Assembly (NCBI GenBank): GCA_900540875.1
Contig: UQHT01000013.1
Location: 1-60,816 of the forward strand
From: an uncultured Collinsella sp.
Lineage (GTDB): Bacteria; Actinomycetota; Coriobacteriia; Coriobacteriales; Coriobacteriaceae
Direction: 5' to 3'
Length of the DNA: 60,816 nt
Part shown: piece after piece, positions 25,312-33,291 of the stretch
How the letters are laid out: every line of letters starts with the position of its first letter
How positions within the stretch are numbered: position 1 is the first letter of the stretch
The notes under the pieces: model-generated
Told to the model about the DNA's origin: nothing
What the model saw: only the letters and a program-made list of their open reading frames with translations
The model's database searches: none
Translations under genes and position numbers: made by a program

Positions 25312-25331
25312 GTATGGATGGAGGTGCCGCA

Positions 25332-25826
25332 ATGGTCAAGACCAAGACCGAGCAGGCGATCATCGACGCGCTCGAGGCCGTCGCTCCCCAGCACGATGTC
25401 GACATCGTCGACGTCGAGCTCGTGGGTGCCACCAAGGCCCCCTGCGTGCGCGTGCGTATCGAGGGTGCCGAGGGCCAGAGCCTGTCGCTCAATGACGTCA
25501 CGGCCAACACCAAGTGGGTCGGCGACGTGATTGAGGAGCTCGATCCCATCTCTTCGAGCTATACGCTCGAGGTGTCGAGCCCGGGTATGGCGCGTCCGCT
25601 GCGCCGCCCGTGCGACTTTGCCCGCTTTGTGGGCGAGAACTGTGAGCTCACCTCCACCGCCACCGAGGGCCGTCGCAAGTACGCCGGCAAGATTGCGGCT
25701 GCGACCGAGACCGACGTGACCCTCGAGCTCGAGGACGGCGAGTCCGTCACCCTCGATTTCTCTGATGTTAAAAAGTGCAAGTTGAAGCCCACCTACGACT
25801 TCAAGCCCGCGAAGGAAGGAAAGTAA
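25332..25826 (+). CDS. rimP: Ribosome maturation factor RimP
   Basis: A 164-aa protein needed for maturation of the 30S subunit. The N-terminal domain has VDIVDVELVGA and the typical LEVSSPGMARPLRRP junction; the C-terminal SH3-like domain ends in SDVKKCKLKPTYDF. The ATG at 25332 has GGAGGTG 6 bases upstream. One base separates its stop from nusA. The first gene of the rimP-nusA-infB group, as in most bacteria. Confidence 0.93.
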   Translation: MVKTKTEQAIIDALEAVAPQHDVDIVDVELVGATKAPCVRVRIEGAEGQSLSLNDVTANTKWVGDVIEELDPISSSYTLEVSSPGMARPLRRPCDFARFVGENCELTSTATEGRRKYAGKIAAATETDVTLELEDGESVTLDFSDVKKCKLKPTYDFKPAKEGK

Positions 25827-25827
25827 G

Positions 25828-27075
25828 ATGGCAGCATCCGACATGATGTCCGCCCTGATGGAGCTTTGCCAGGAGAAGCACATCGACCAGCTCTACCTGA
25901 TCGACCGCCTGGAGCAGTCGCTCGCCAAGAGCTATGCCGAGATCCTGCATCTTGAGTGGGGCGCCAAGGTGACCATCGACCGCACCACCGGCAAGATCTA
26001 CGTCTACCGCCTGGAGCCGATCGACGATTCCATGGACGAGGAGGGCAACTTCACCGAGTTCGAGGAGATCGACGTCACCCCCAAGAACACGAGCCGCATC
26101 GCCGCCCAGCACGCCAAGGCCGAGATCAATGCCATCGTGCGCAACTCCGCCCGCGAGCAGATCTACGAGGAGTTCTCCGGCCGCATCGGTGACCTCATCA
26201 GCGGCACCGTGCTGCAGTCCACGCCCGACTTCACGATCGTCAAGATTCGTGAGGGCGTCGAGGCCGAGCTGCCGCACTTCGATCAGCGCCGTTACGAGAA
26301 CGAGCGCAACGAGCGCCCGATGGGTGAGCGCTACCTGCACAACCAGCATATCAAGGCCGTGATCATCGACGTTCGCGACCCCAACTCCAACCTGCAGCCG
26401 GTTCGTGGCGAGCACAGCCGTCCGCCGATTGTCATTTCTCGTACCCACCCCGAGCTCATGCGTCGTCTGTTTGAGCAGGAGGTGCCCGAGATCTATGAGG
26501 GCACCGTCCAGATCAAGTCGATCGCCCGCGAGCCTGGCCAGCGCTCCAAGGTCGCCGTCCACTCGCTCGACGACCGTCTGGATCCCGTGGGCGCCTGCGT
26601 CGGCCCCAAGGGCAGCCGTGTTCGCGCTGTCGTGGGCGAGCTCCGTGGCGAGCGCGTCGACGTCATCCTGTGGGATGCCGATCCTGCCGTCTACGTCGCC
26701 AACGCCCTGTCGCCCGCTAAGGTCACCCGCGTCCTCATCGACGAGGAGAAGGCCTACGCCGGCGTCATCGTGCCCGACGACCAGCTGTCCCTCGCTATCG
26801 GCAAGGAGGGCCAGAACGCCCGCCTCGCCGCGCGCCTGACCGGCTGGCACATCGACATCAAGTCCGAGACGCTTGCCGCCGACATCCTCAAGAATGTTCC
26901 CGTTCACGAGGAGCCCGCCGCCGACCTGATCGGTGACGAGGAGGACGAGGACGTCCGCCGCTGCGAGTATGTATCCGAGGACGGCATCCAGTGCCGCAAC
27001 CAGGCTCGTCCCGGCTCCCGTTTCTGCGGTGTCCATGACACCGACGCCTTCGATGATGCGGAGGACCTGATCTAG
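25828..27075 (+). CDS. nusA: Transcription termination/antitermination factor NusA with Cys/His tail
   Basis: A 415-aa protein that binds RNA polymerase and nascent RNA. It has the N-terminal polymerase-binding domain (1-125), an S1 domain (about 130-200) and two KH domains (VGACVGPKGSRVRAV; LSLAIGKEGQNARLAARLTGW). After residue 375 there is an acidic linker and then CEYVSEDGIQC, FCGVH: a C-x9-C-x10-C-x2-H tail that looks able to bind zinc. This tail is not part of classical NusA. The ylxR gene that often lies next is absent, with only 91 bp before infB. Confidence 0.95.
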   Translation: MAASDMMSALMELCQEKHIDQLYLIDRLEQSLAKSYAEILHLEWGAKVTIDRTTGKIYVYRLEPIDDSMDEEGNFTEFEEIDVTPKNTSRIAAQHAKAEINAIVRNSAREQIYEEFSGRIGDLISGTVLQSTPDFTIVKIREGVEAELPHFDQRRYENERNERPMGERYLHNQHIKAVIIDVRDPNSNLQPVRGEHSRPPIVISRTHPELMRRLFEQEVPEIYEGTVQIKSIAREPGQRSKVAVHSLDDRLDPVGACVGPKGSRVRAVVGELRGERVDVILWDADPAVYVANALSPAKVTRVLIDEEKAYAGVIVPDDQLSLAIGKEGQNARLAARLTGWHIDIKSETLAADILKNVPVHEEPAADLIGDEEDEDVRRCEYVSEDGIQCRNQARPGSRFCGVHDTDAFDDAEDLI

Positions 27076-27084
27076 CGCGCGGTC

Positions 27085-27105
27085 GCGCCGGGCAGGTCCC
27101 GGCGC
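27085..27105 (+). other. GC-rich hairpin between nusA and infB
   Basis: GCGCCGGG and CCCGGCGC form a perfect 8-bp stem with a five-base loop, ten bases after the nusA stop. There is no T run, so it is more likely an mRNA processing or stability element than a terminator. A smaller GGCACC/GGTGCC hairpin lies about 30 bases on. Confidence 0.4.
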
Positions 27106-27166
27106 ATCTCCCACGCTCGTTCAGTCTCTAGGCACCCAAGGTGCCAGAAAGGGTAGGTGAAGTCAT

Positions 27167-29881
27167 ATGGCAAAAGTCCGTGTGTCCACCCTGGCCAAAG
27201 AGTTCGGCATGACCTCCAAGGAACTGATGGGTCATCTCGCCGATATGAAGATTCCCGCTAAGTCCGCTTCCTCCACTTTGGAGGACGCCTATGTCGCCAT
27301 GGTCCGCAAGCAGCTCGCCTCGGTGATCGAGGCCCGCGCTCAGGAAGTCGAGGCCGCCAAGCAGGCCGAGGAGCAGGCAGCTGCCGCCGAGGAGGCCGCC
27401 CGCGCCGCCGAGGCCGAGCGCGAGCGCATCGCCGCCGAGAAGGCACGCGAGGAGGAGCGCCGCCAGTTTGCCGCAGCCCAGGCTGCCGAGGAGGCTGCCC
27501 GCGCCGAGGCCGAGGCCAAGAAGAAGGCCGAGCAGGAGCGCCTTGCTCGCGAGAAGGAGGAGGCTGCCCGCGAGGCCCAGCGCCGTGCCGTTCCCGCTTC
27601 CGACTCCGGTTCGCGCTTCCGTTCGCTGCTCGACCAGATCGCCGCACAGGAGACCGTGCTCAAGGAGAAGAAGGACGCCGAGGACAAGGCCAAGGCCGAG
27701 CGCGCCGCCGAGCGCGGTAACCGTCGTGGCGGCAACAACGACCGCCGCGGTGGCCGTCGTAACGATCGCAACGCCTCCGACAACAACTCCGAGCGCAACG
27801 CCTCCGAGAGCCGTCCGCACAGCCATCGCACCAACGCCAGCAACAACGTCGCTGCCGGCATGGACTTCCCCAACCCCGATAAGCAGGGCAAGGGTAAGAA
27901 GCGCAAGGGCGGTCACAACAACGAAGAGGACCACTATAGCCGCATGGCTCGCGAGGCCGAGGAGTACAGCCGCGAGAAGGTGCTCGAGGAGGCTCGAGCT
28001 GCCGTCGAGGAGGCCTCTCGCGAGTCCACCGGTCGCCGCAAGAAGCGCAAGGAGAAGCGCGAGCGCGAGGCTGCCAAGGCTCAGGAGGAGCGCAAGATAG
28101 AGGAGGCGCTGGCCCAGGGCGTGAACCCCGAGGAGCTCGACGCCATCAAGGTTTCCCAGGGCGTTACCGTCCAGGAGCTCGCCGAGGCGCTCGACGTTCC
28201 GGCCAACGACATCATCAAGCGCCTGTTCCTGCTGGGTACGCCGCTCACCATGACGCAGTCCATGTCCGACGACCTAGTCGAGCTCGTTGCCGACGACTTG
28301 GGTCGTCAGATCAAGATCATCACCCCCGAGGAGGAGAACACCTTCTCGTTCTACGACGATCCCGCCGACCTTAAGCCGCGCGCACCGGTCGTCACCGTCA
28401 TGGGCCACGTCGACCACGGCAAGACGTCGCTGCTCGACGCCATCCGTCACACCGGCGTTGCTGCCGGCGAGGCGGGCGGCATCACGCAGGCCATCGGTGC
28501 TTCGCAGGTCATGATCAACGACCGCAAGATCACCTTCATCGATACCCCCGGTCACGCCACCTTTACGGCTATGCGTGCCCGTGGCGCCAAGGTGACCGAC
28601 ATCGTTATTCTGATCGTGGCTGCCGACGACGGCGTCATGCCCCAGACGGTCGAGTCGATCAACCACGCCAAGGCCGCCGGCGTACCCATCGTCGTCGCCG
28701 TCAACAAGATCGATAAGCCGGGTGCCAACCCCGACCGCGTGCGCCAGGAGCTCACCGAGTACGGCGTCATCCCCGAGGAGTGGGGCGGACAGAACATGTT
28801 CGTCAACATCTCCGCGAAGCAGAAGATCGGTATCGACGATCTGCTCGAGACCGTGCTGCTCCAGGCCGATGTACTCGAGCTCAAGGCCAACCCCGACACC
28901 TTTGCCTCCGGCAACGTCCTCGAGGCCAAGCTCGACAAGGGTCGTGGCTCGGTCGCTACCGTGCTCGTGACCCGCGGTACCCTGCACGTGGGCGATACGC
29001 TGGTCGCCGGCCTCACCTACGGCCGCGTCCGCGCCATGCTCGACCCCAAGGGCCGCGCCGTCACCGAGGCCGGTCCCTCCGACGCCGTCGAGATCCTGGG
29101 CTTGCAGTCCGTGCCCAACGCCGGTGACGAGTTCCGCGTGTTCGAGGACGAGCGCGAGGCTCGTGCCCTTGCCGACGAGCGTTCGCTCAAGGCCCGTATC
29201 GAGGAGCAGAGCCGCGTCAAGCACGTCACGCTCGAGAACCTCTTCGAGACCATTGCCGACGCCGAGGTCAAGGAGCTCAACCTGATCATCAAGGCCGACG
29301 TCCAGGGTTCCATCGAGGCCCTTCAGGATTCGCTCGACAAGATGGATCAGTCCGAGGTTCGCATCAACACGATCCACTCCGCCGTTGGTGCCATCAACGA
29401 GACCGACGTCGTCCTGGCCGACGCCTCCAACGCCATCATCATCGGCTTTGGCGTTCGTCCCGACGGGAAGGCCCGCTCCGCCGCCGAGCGTGAGGGCGTC
29501 GAGATCCGTTGCTACGACGTCATCTACAAGTGCCTCGAGGAACTCGACGCTGCCCGTATCGGCATGCTTAAGCCCACCGAGGTCGAGGTTTCCACGGGTA
29601 CCGCGACCGTCCTGGACACCTTCAAGGTGCCCAAAGTCGGTATCGCCGCCGGTGTCCGTGTCGAAGAGGGCGAGATCGCCGCGACCGATTCCGTGCGTCT
29701 GGTGCGCGACGGCATCGTGGTCTTCAACGGCAAGATCGCCTCGATGCGCCACTACAAGGACGAGGCCAAGAGCCTCAAGAGCGGTTCCGAGGGCGGCATT
29801 GGCCTGGAGAACTTCCAGGACATCAAGCCCGGCGACCAGATCGAGGGTTACCGCATCGACCAGGTTGCCCGTACCGAGTAG
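27167..29881 (+). CDS. infB: Translation initiation factor IF-2
   Basis: A 904-aa GTPase that brings fMet-tRNA to the 30S subunit. The N-terminal IF2N domain (MAKVRVSTLAKEFGMTSKEL) is followed by a long Ala/Glu/Arg coiled region and a basic Arg/Asn/Gly stretch (about 180-270). A second IF2N domain then precedes the G domain: GHVDHGKT (413-420), DTPGH, NKID. Domains II-IV are complete. The ribosome site is AGAAAGGGTAGG. It is part of the rimP operon. Confidence 0.97.
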   Translation: MAKVRVSTLAKEFGMTSKELMGHLADMKIPAKSASSTLEDAYVAMVRKQLASVIEARAQEVEAAKQAEEQAAAAEEAARAAEAERERIAAEKAREEERRQFAAAQAAEEAARAEAEAKKKAEQERLAREKEEAAREAQRRAVPASDSGSRFRSLLDQIAAQETVLKEKKDAEDKAKAERAAERGNRRGGNNDRRGGRRNDRNASDNNSERNASESRPHSHRTNASNNVAAGMDFPNPDKQGKGKKRKGGHNNEEDHYSRMAREAEEYSREKVLEEARAAVEEASRESTGRRKKRKEKREREAAKAQEERKIEEALAQGVNPEELDAIKVSQGVTVQELAEALDVPANDIIKRLFLLGTPLTMTQSMSDDLVELVADDLGRQIKIITPEEENTFSFYDDPADLKPRAPVVTVMGHVDHGKTSLLDAIRHTGVAAGEAGGITQAIGASQVMINDRKITFIDTPGHATFTAMRARGAKVTDIVILIVAADDGVMPQTVESINHAKAAGVPIVVAVNKIDKPGANPDRVRQELTEYGVIPEEWGGQNMFVNISAKQKIGIDDLLETVLLQADVLELKANPDTFASGNVLEAKLDKGRGSVATVLVTRGTLHVGDTLVAGLTYGRVRAMLDPKGRAVTEAGPSDAVEILGLQSVPNAGDEFRVFEDEREARALADERSLKARIEEQSRVKHVTLENLFETIADAEVKELNLIIKADVQGSIEALQDSLDKMDQSEVRINTIHSAVGAINETDVVLADASNAIIIGFGVRPDGKARSAAEREGVEIRCYDVIYKCLEELDAARIGMLKPTEVEVSTGTATVLDTFKVPKVGIAAGVRVEEGEIAATDSVRLVRDGIVVFNGKIASMRHYKDEAKSLKSGSEGGIGLENFQDIKPGDQIEGYRIDQVARTE

Positions 29882-29892
29882 GGGGTAGCGCT

Positions 29893-30303
29893 ATGAAGCA
29901 AACGCAGGCAACCCGCCGTCTGGGCGAGCAGCTTCGCGAGAAGCTCGGTTATATCCTGCTCTTTGAGGTTTCCGATCCGCGTCTCGACCTGGTTACTTTG
30001 ACCGCGGTCGAGGTCGCGGTGGACCGTTCGTTCGCGCGTGTGTTCGTGTCGTGCGATGCGAGCCGCTACGACGAGGTCATGGAGGCGCTCGCAAGCGCTA
30101 AGGGCCGTATTCGCAGCCTGTTGGCTCGCTCGCTCGATTGGCGTGTTACGCCCGAGCTCGATTTTCGCATCGATCGCTCGACCGATGAGGCCGAGCGCAT
30201 CACGCGTGCGCTGGAAAACGTTCCCGCCACGCTTGCGATCGAAAAGGACGAGGACGGCTATCCGATAGCGGATGCCGCCCAGGAGGCAGCTTTAGATGAC
30301 TAA
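29893..30303 (+). CDS. rbfA: Ribosome-binding factor A
   Basis: A 136-aa KH-type protein for cold adaptation and 16S rRNA 5' end maturation. It shows the family's TRRLGEQLREKLGYILLFEV start and the PELDFRIDRSTDEAERI end block. It lies 11 bases after infB and its stop overlaps the next gene by 8 bases. Confidence 0.94.
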   Translation: MKQTQATRRLGEQLREKLGYILLFEVSDPRLDLVTLTAVEVAVDRSFARVFVSCDASRYDEVMEALASAKGRIRSLLARSLDWRVTPELDFRIDRSTDEAERITRALENVPATLAIEKDEDGYPIADAAQEAALDD

Positions 30304-31339
30304 TTCCGCCGACCTCGCCTCGTGCGAGTCTGCAGATATTCAGCGACGCATCCTCGAGCTCATCGAGGGTGCGTCCTCCATTGCGATTTCGGGACACACT
30401 TCTCCCGATGGCGACGCCCTGGGCTCCGTGTTGGGTCTGGGCCTCTCGCTTATGAAGTTTTTCCCTAACAAGGACATTGCCCTGCTGCTGGCAGACGATG
30501 ATCCGGTTCCGCGCATCTACCGCTTTATGGAAGGCTCCGATCGCCTGGTACCGGCATCTGCGTATACCGGCAATCCGGACCTGTTCATCTCGGTGGACGT
30601 GCCGGTCGTCGAGCGTCTCAATAATTCCGCCGAGGTGCTTCGTCGCTCCAAGCATGTGGTGTGCTTCGATCACCATCCGGCGCGCGAGGAGTTTGCCGAG
30701 CTCAGCCTGAGGCGCGTCGAAGCTGCAGCCTGCGCCATGATCATCGACCGCTTCTTGGACAATTGCGGCATTGTCGCACGTGATGGCGTTGCGACCTGCC
30801 TGCTGTGTGGCTTGGTTACCGATACCGGCCGTTTTCAGTACCAAAACGCCGATGCAGCCGCGTTCCATGCAGCCTCGCGTCTGGTTGCCCACGGTGCCGA
30901 TCCGGCGCGTGTGGCACTCGAGGTCTACCAGAGCATGCGCGTTGAGTTTTTGCACCTCAAGTCCATCGTTATGGGCCGCATTAAGACGGTGGCCCACGGG
31001 CGCGTCGCGTATAGCTACGCGTACCAGAGTGACCTTGAGGCCTGCGGTGTCACCTCGGACGAGTGCGACGGTCTGGTTGACGTGGTGCGCTCGGTGATGG
31101 GCGTCGAGGTCTGTCTGTTCCTGAAGGGCATTGAGGGCGATACCAAGGTGCGCGGCAACCTGCGCTCCAAGGGCGACCTCAATGTGTCCGAGATCGCTGC
31201 TGCCTTTGGCGGAGGCGGACATCCCGCTGCCGCCGGTTTCTCCAACAACGGAACGATTCTCGAGACGCTCACCGTGGCACTTCCCATGCTGGCCGAGCTG
31301 GTAGGGGAGGATCCCGCTTCGGTGACCGTCGAGCTTTAA
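30296..31339 (+). CDS. nrnA: DHH-family phosphoesterase (NrnA-like nanoRNase/pAp phosphatase)
   Basis: A 347-aa enzyme. DHH-type motifs are present: GHTSPDGDALGS (motif I), ISVDVP (motif II), FDHHPA (the DHH motif, in which the Asp and the two His bind metal), and the C-terminal DHHA1 loop AAFGGGGHPAAAG. NrnA degrades short RNA oligomers and pAp. Its place between rbfA and truB is standard. A strong GGAGG lies before the ATG, inside the end of rbfA. Confidence 0.93.
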   Translation: MTNSADLASCESADIQRRILELIEGASSIAISGHTSPDGDALGSVLGLGLSLMKFFPNKDIALLLADDDPVPRIYRFMEGSDRLVPASAYTGNPDLFISVDVPVVERLNNSAEVLRRSKHVVCFDHHPAREEFAELSLRRVEAAACAMIIDRFLDNCGIVARDGVATCLLCGLVTDTGRFQYQNADAAAFHAASRLVAHGADPARVALEVYQSMRVEFLHLKSIVMGRIKTVAHGRVAYSYAYQSDLEACGVTSDECDGLVDVVRSVMGVEVCLFLKGIEGDTKVRGNLRSKGDLNVSEIAAAFGGGGHPAAAGFSNNGTILETLTVALPMLAELVGEDPASVTVEL

Positions 31340-31354
31340 CTTTTTGGATGGTAC

Positions 31355-32287
31355 ATGGCTCGTCGTACGCCTTCTCAACTGAATATGCTGCTCGCCGTCG
31401 ATAAGCCGGTGGGCTGCACGTCCCACGACGTGGTTTCGCAATGCCGACGCGCCCTCCATGAGCGGCGCGTCGGCCATGCCGGCACGCTCGACCCCATGGC
31501 ATCGGGTATCATGGTGGTGGGCGTGGGCCAGGCCACCCGTCTGCTGGGCATGCTAACCCTCGATACCAAAAGCTATGTCGCCGACATTTCGTTTGGCGCC
31601 GAGACCAATACCGATGATGCGGAGGGCGAGGCGGTCCGCACGGTGGCTGTTGCCAACGAGCTCCGCGATCCTGCCTATGCCCGTGAGCGCTTGGCCGCTA
31701 TGCTGGGTCCGCAGATGCAGGTACCGCCGGCGTTTTCGGCTATCTCGGTCAATGGCGTTCGCGCCTACAAATCTGCTCGCGAGGGCAATGCGGTGGACCT
31801 ACCTCCGCGTCCCGTCGAGGTCTATGCTGCCGACCTGATCGCCGTGGGCGGCGAAGGTGATACGTGTGTGTGGACCGTGGCGTTCTCGGTGAGCAAGGGC
31901 ACCTATATCCGTGCGCTCGCTCGCGACTTGGGCCGCGCCTGCGAGAGCGCCGCGCACATTTCTGCGCTGCGCCGCACGGCCTCCGGTGTTGTTTCCATTG
32001 GCGCTTGTCATGCGGTTGAGGAGCTTTCTCCCGAGTCCGCGGCTGGCTTTGCCCTGGATCCCATTGCAGCCCTGGGCGCCACGCGTGTTGACTTGCCTGG
32101 CAATCTTGCCGACGATCTGCTCTGCGGCCGACGCATTCCCGTTGAGCGTGCGCTTGCCGATTTCGATACCTCGAAGTCGCCTTTTGCGTTGGTGCTCGAT
32201 GGGGGACTCAAGGCGCTCGCCCGCATTGAGAGTGGCCGCTTTGTCATGGAGCACGTGTTTCCGCAGGCAATCGGCGGTGTTCGATGA
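31355..32287 (+). CDS. truB: tRNA pseudouridine-55 synthase
   Basis: A 310-aa enzyme that makes the psi-55 of the T loop. VGHAGTLDPMASGIMVV holds the catalytic aspartate; the KSYVADISFGAET and KGTYIRALARDLG blocks are also family-typical. The C-terminus is of PUA size. Its stop overlaps the ribF start. Confidence 0.95.
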   Translation: MARRTPSQLNMLLAVDKPVGCTSHDVVSQCRRALHERRVGHAGTLDPMASGIMVVGVGQATRLLGMLTLDTKSYVADISFGAETNTDDAEGEAVRTVAVANELRDPAYARERLAAMLGPQMQVPPAFSAISVNGVRAYKSAREGNAVDLPPRPVEVYAADLIAVGGEGDTCVWTVAFSVSKGTYIRALARDLGRACESAAHISALRRTASGVVSIGACHAVEELSPESAAGFALDPIAALGATRVDLPGNLADDLLCGRRIPVERALADFDTSKSPFALVLDGGLKALARIESGRFVMEHVFPQAIGGVR

Positions 32288-33291
32288 TGTTGTCCGCTCG
32301 CGAGCTCGCGCGTATCTTTTTCGCGGGCGAGTCGGACGAGGCTCGCATCGTTACTGCCGATGCGTTTGATGAGTGCGAGCACTTGGGTGCCGCATCGATT
32401 GCCATCGGCGTGTTCGATGGTGTGCACCGTGGACACCAGGAACTCATCGAAGCGCTTGTCCGTGATGCCCGTGCCCATGGCTGCAAGGCGGTCGTGGTCA
32501 CTTTCGATCCCGACCCGGACGTTGTGGTGAGCCCTTCGCCCGCTCAAAAATTGATGACGACGGCCGACCGTCTACATGCCTTGGCTCAGACCGGGGTCGA
32601 TGCGGTGGTGGCCGTTCCCTTTACGCCTGAGGTTGCGGCACTCGACCATGTCGGTTTTCTCGCACTGCTGTCACGCGTGGTCGACATTCGTTCGATTCGC
32701 GTTGGCAGCGACTTTAGGCTGGGTCGCGGCGGTGCTTCTGGTGTTGCCGAGATGCGCGCCTGGGGTTCCGAGCACGGCGTTGACGTGTATGCTCACGACC
32801 TGCTTTGCGAGGGCGGTGAGGCCATTTGCGCCACCCGCATTCGTCATGAGCTGGGACAGGGCCATGTGGAGCTGGCTGCTGAGTTGCTCGGCCGCCCGTA
32901 TATGCTGCGCGGCGGTGTTATTCGCGGCCGTCACGAGGGCTCTGGCATGGGCTTTCCCACGGCAAACCTGCAGGTTCCCGACGGAATTCAGGTGCCTGCC
33001 GATGGCGTGTATGAGGGCCTGGTGCTCGTCGATGACACCGTATGGCCTGCTGCCGTGAACGTCGGCCTGCCGCCAACGTATGCCGACGATGCCGCTTCGG
33101 CGCATCTCGAGGCTAATTTAATTGGTTATACGGGCGACCTGTACGGCGCTTCCGTTTCGCTGGCGTTTACGCGCTGGCTGCGTCCCTCGCGTGTGTTCGA
33201 ATCGCTGGATGAGTTGATTGCGACCGTCGAGGGGAATATCGAGGACATTCGTCACAACTTGGGTGAGCAAGGGGTGGGCATCCGTGATTAG
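32284..33291 (+). CDS. ribF: Bifunctional riboflavin kinase/FAD synthetase
   Basis: A 335-aa enzyme that turns riboflavin into FMN and FAD. The N-terminal adenylyltransferase has IGVFDGVHRGHQELI and VGSDFRLGRGG; the C-terminal kinase has RGRHEGSGMGFPTANLQ. The ATG overlaps the truB stop. Its last codons overlap the dnaG start. Confidence 0.95.
   Translation: MMLSARELARIFFAGESDEARIVTADAFDECEHLGAASIAIGVFDGVHRGHQELIEALVRDARAHGCKAVVVTFDPDPDVVVSPSPAQKLMTTADRLHALAQTGVDAVVAVPFTPEVAALDHVGFLALLSRVVDIRSIRVGSDFRLGRGGASGVAEMRAWGSEHGVDVYAHDLLCEGGEAICATRIRHELGQGHVELAAELLGRPYMLRGGVIRGRHEGSGMGFPTANLQVPDGIQVPADGVYEGLVLVDDTVWPAAVNVGLPPTYADDAASAHLEANLIGYTGDLYGASVSLAFTRWLRPSRVFESLDELIATVEGNIEDIRHNLGEQGVGIRD

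Noticed and set aside
25152..25331. 60-codon N-terminal extension of RimP
   Set aside because: It would cross the promoter and the terminator-like hairpin, and the conserved protein begins at the ATG at 25332 with a good ribosome site.
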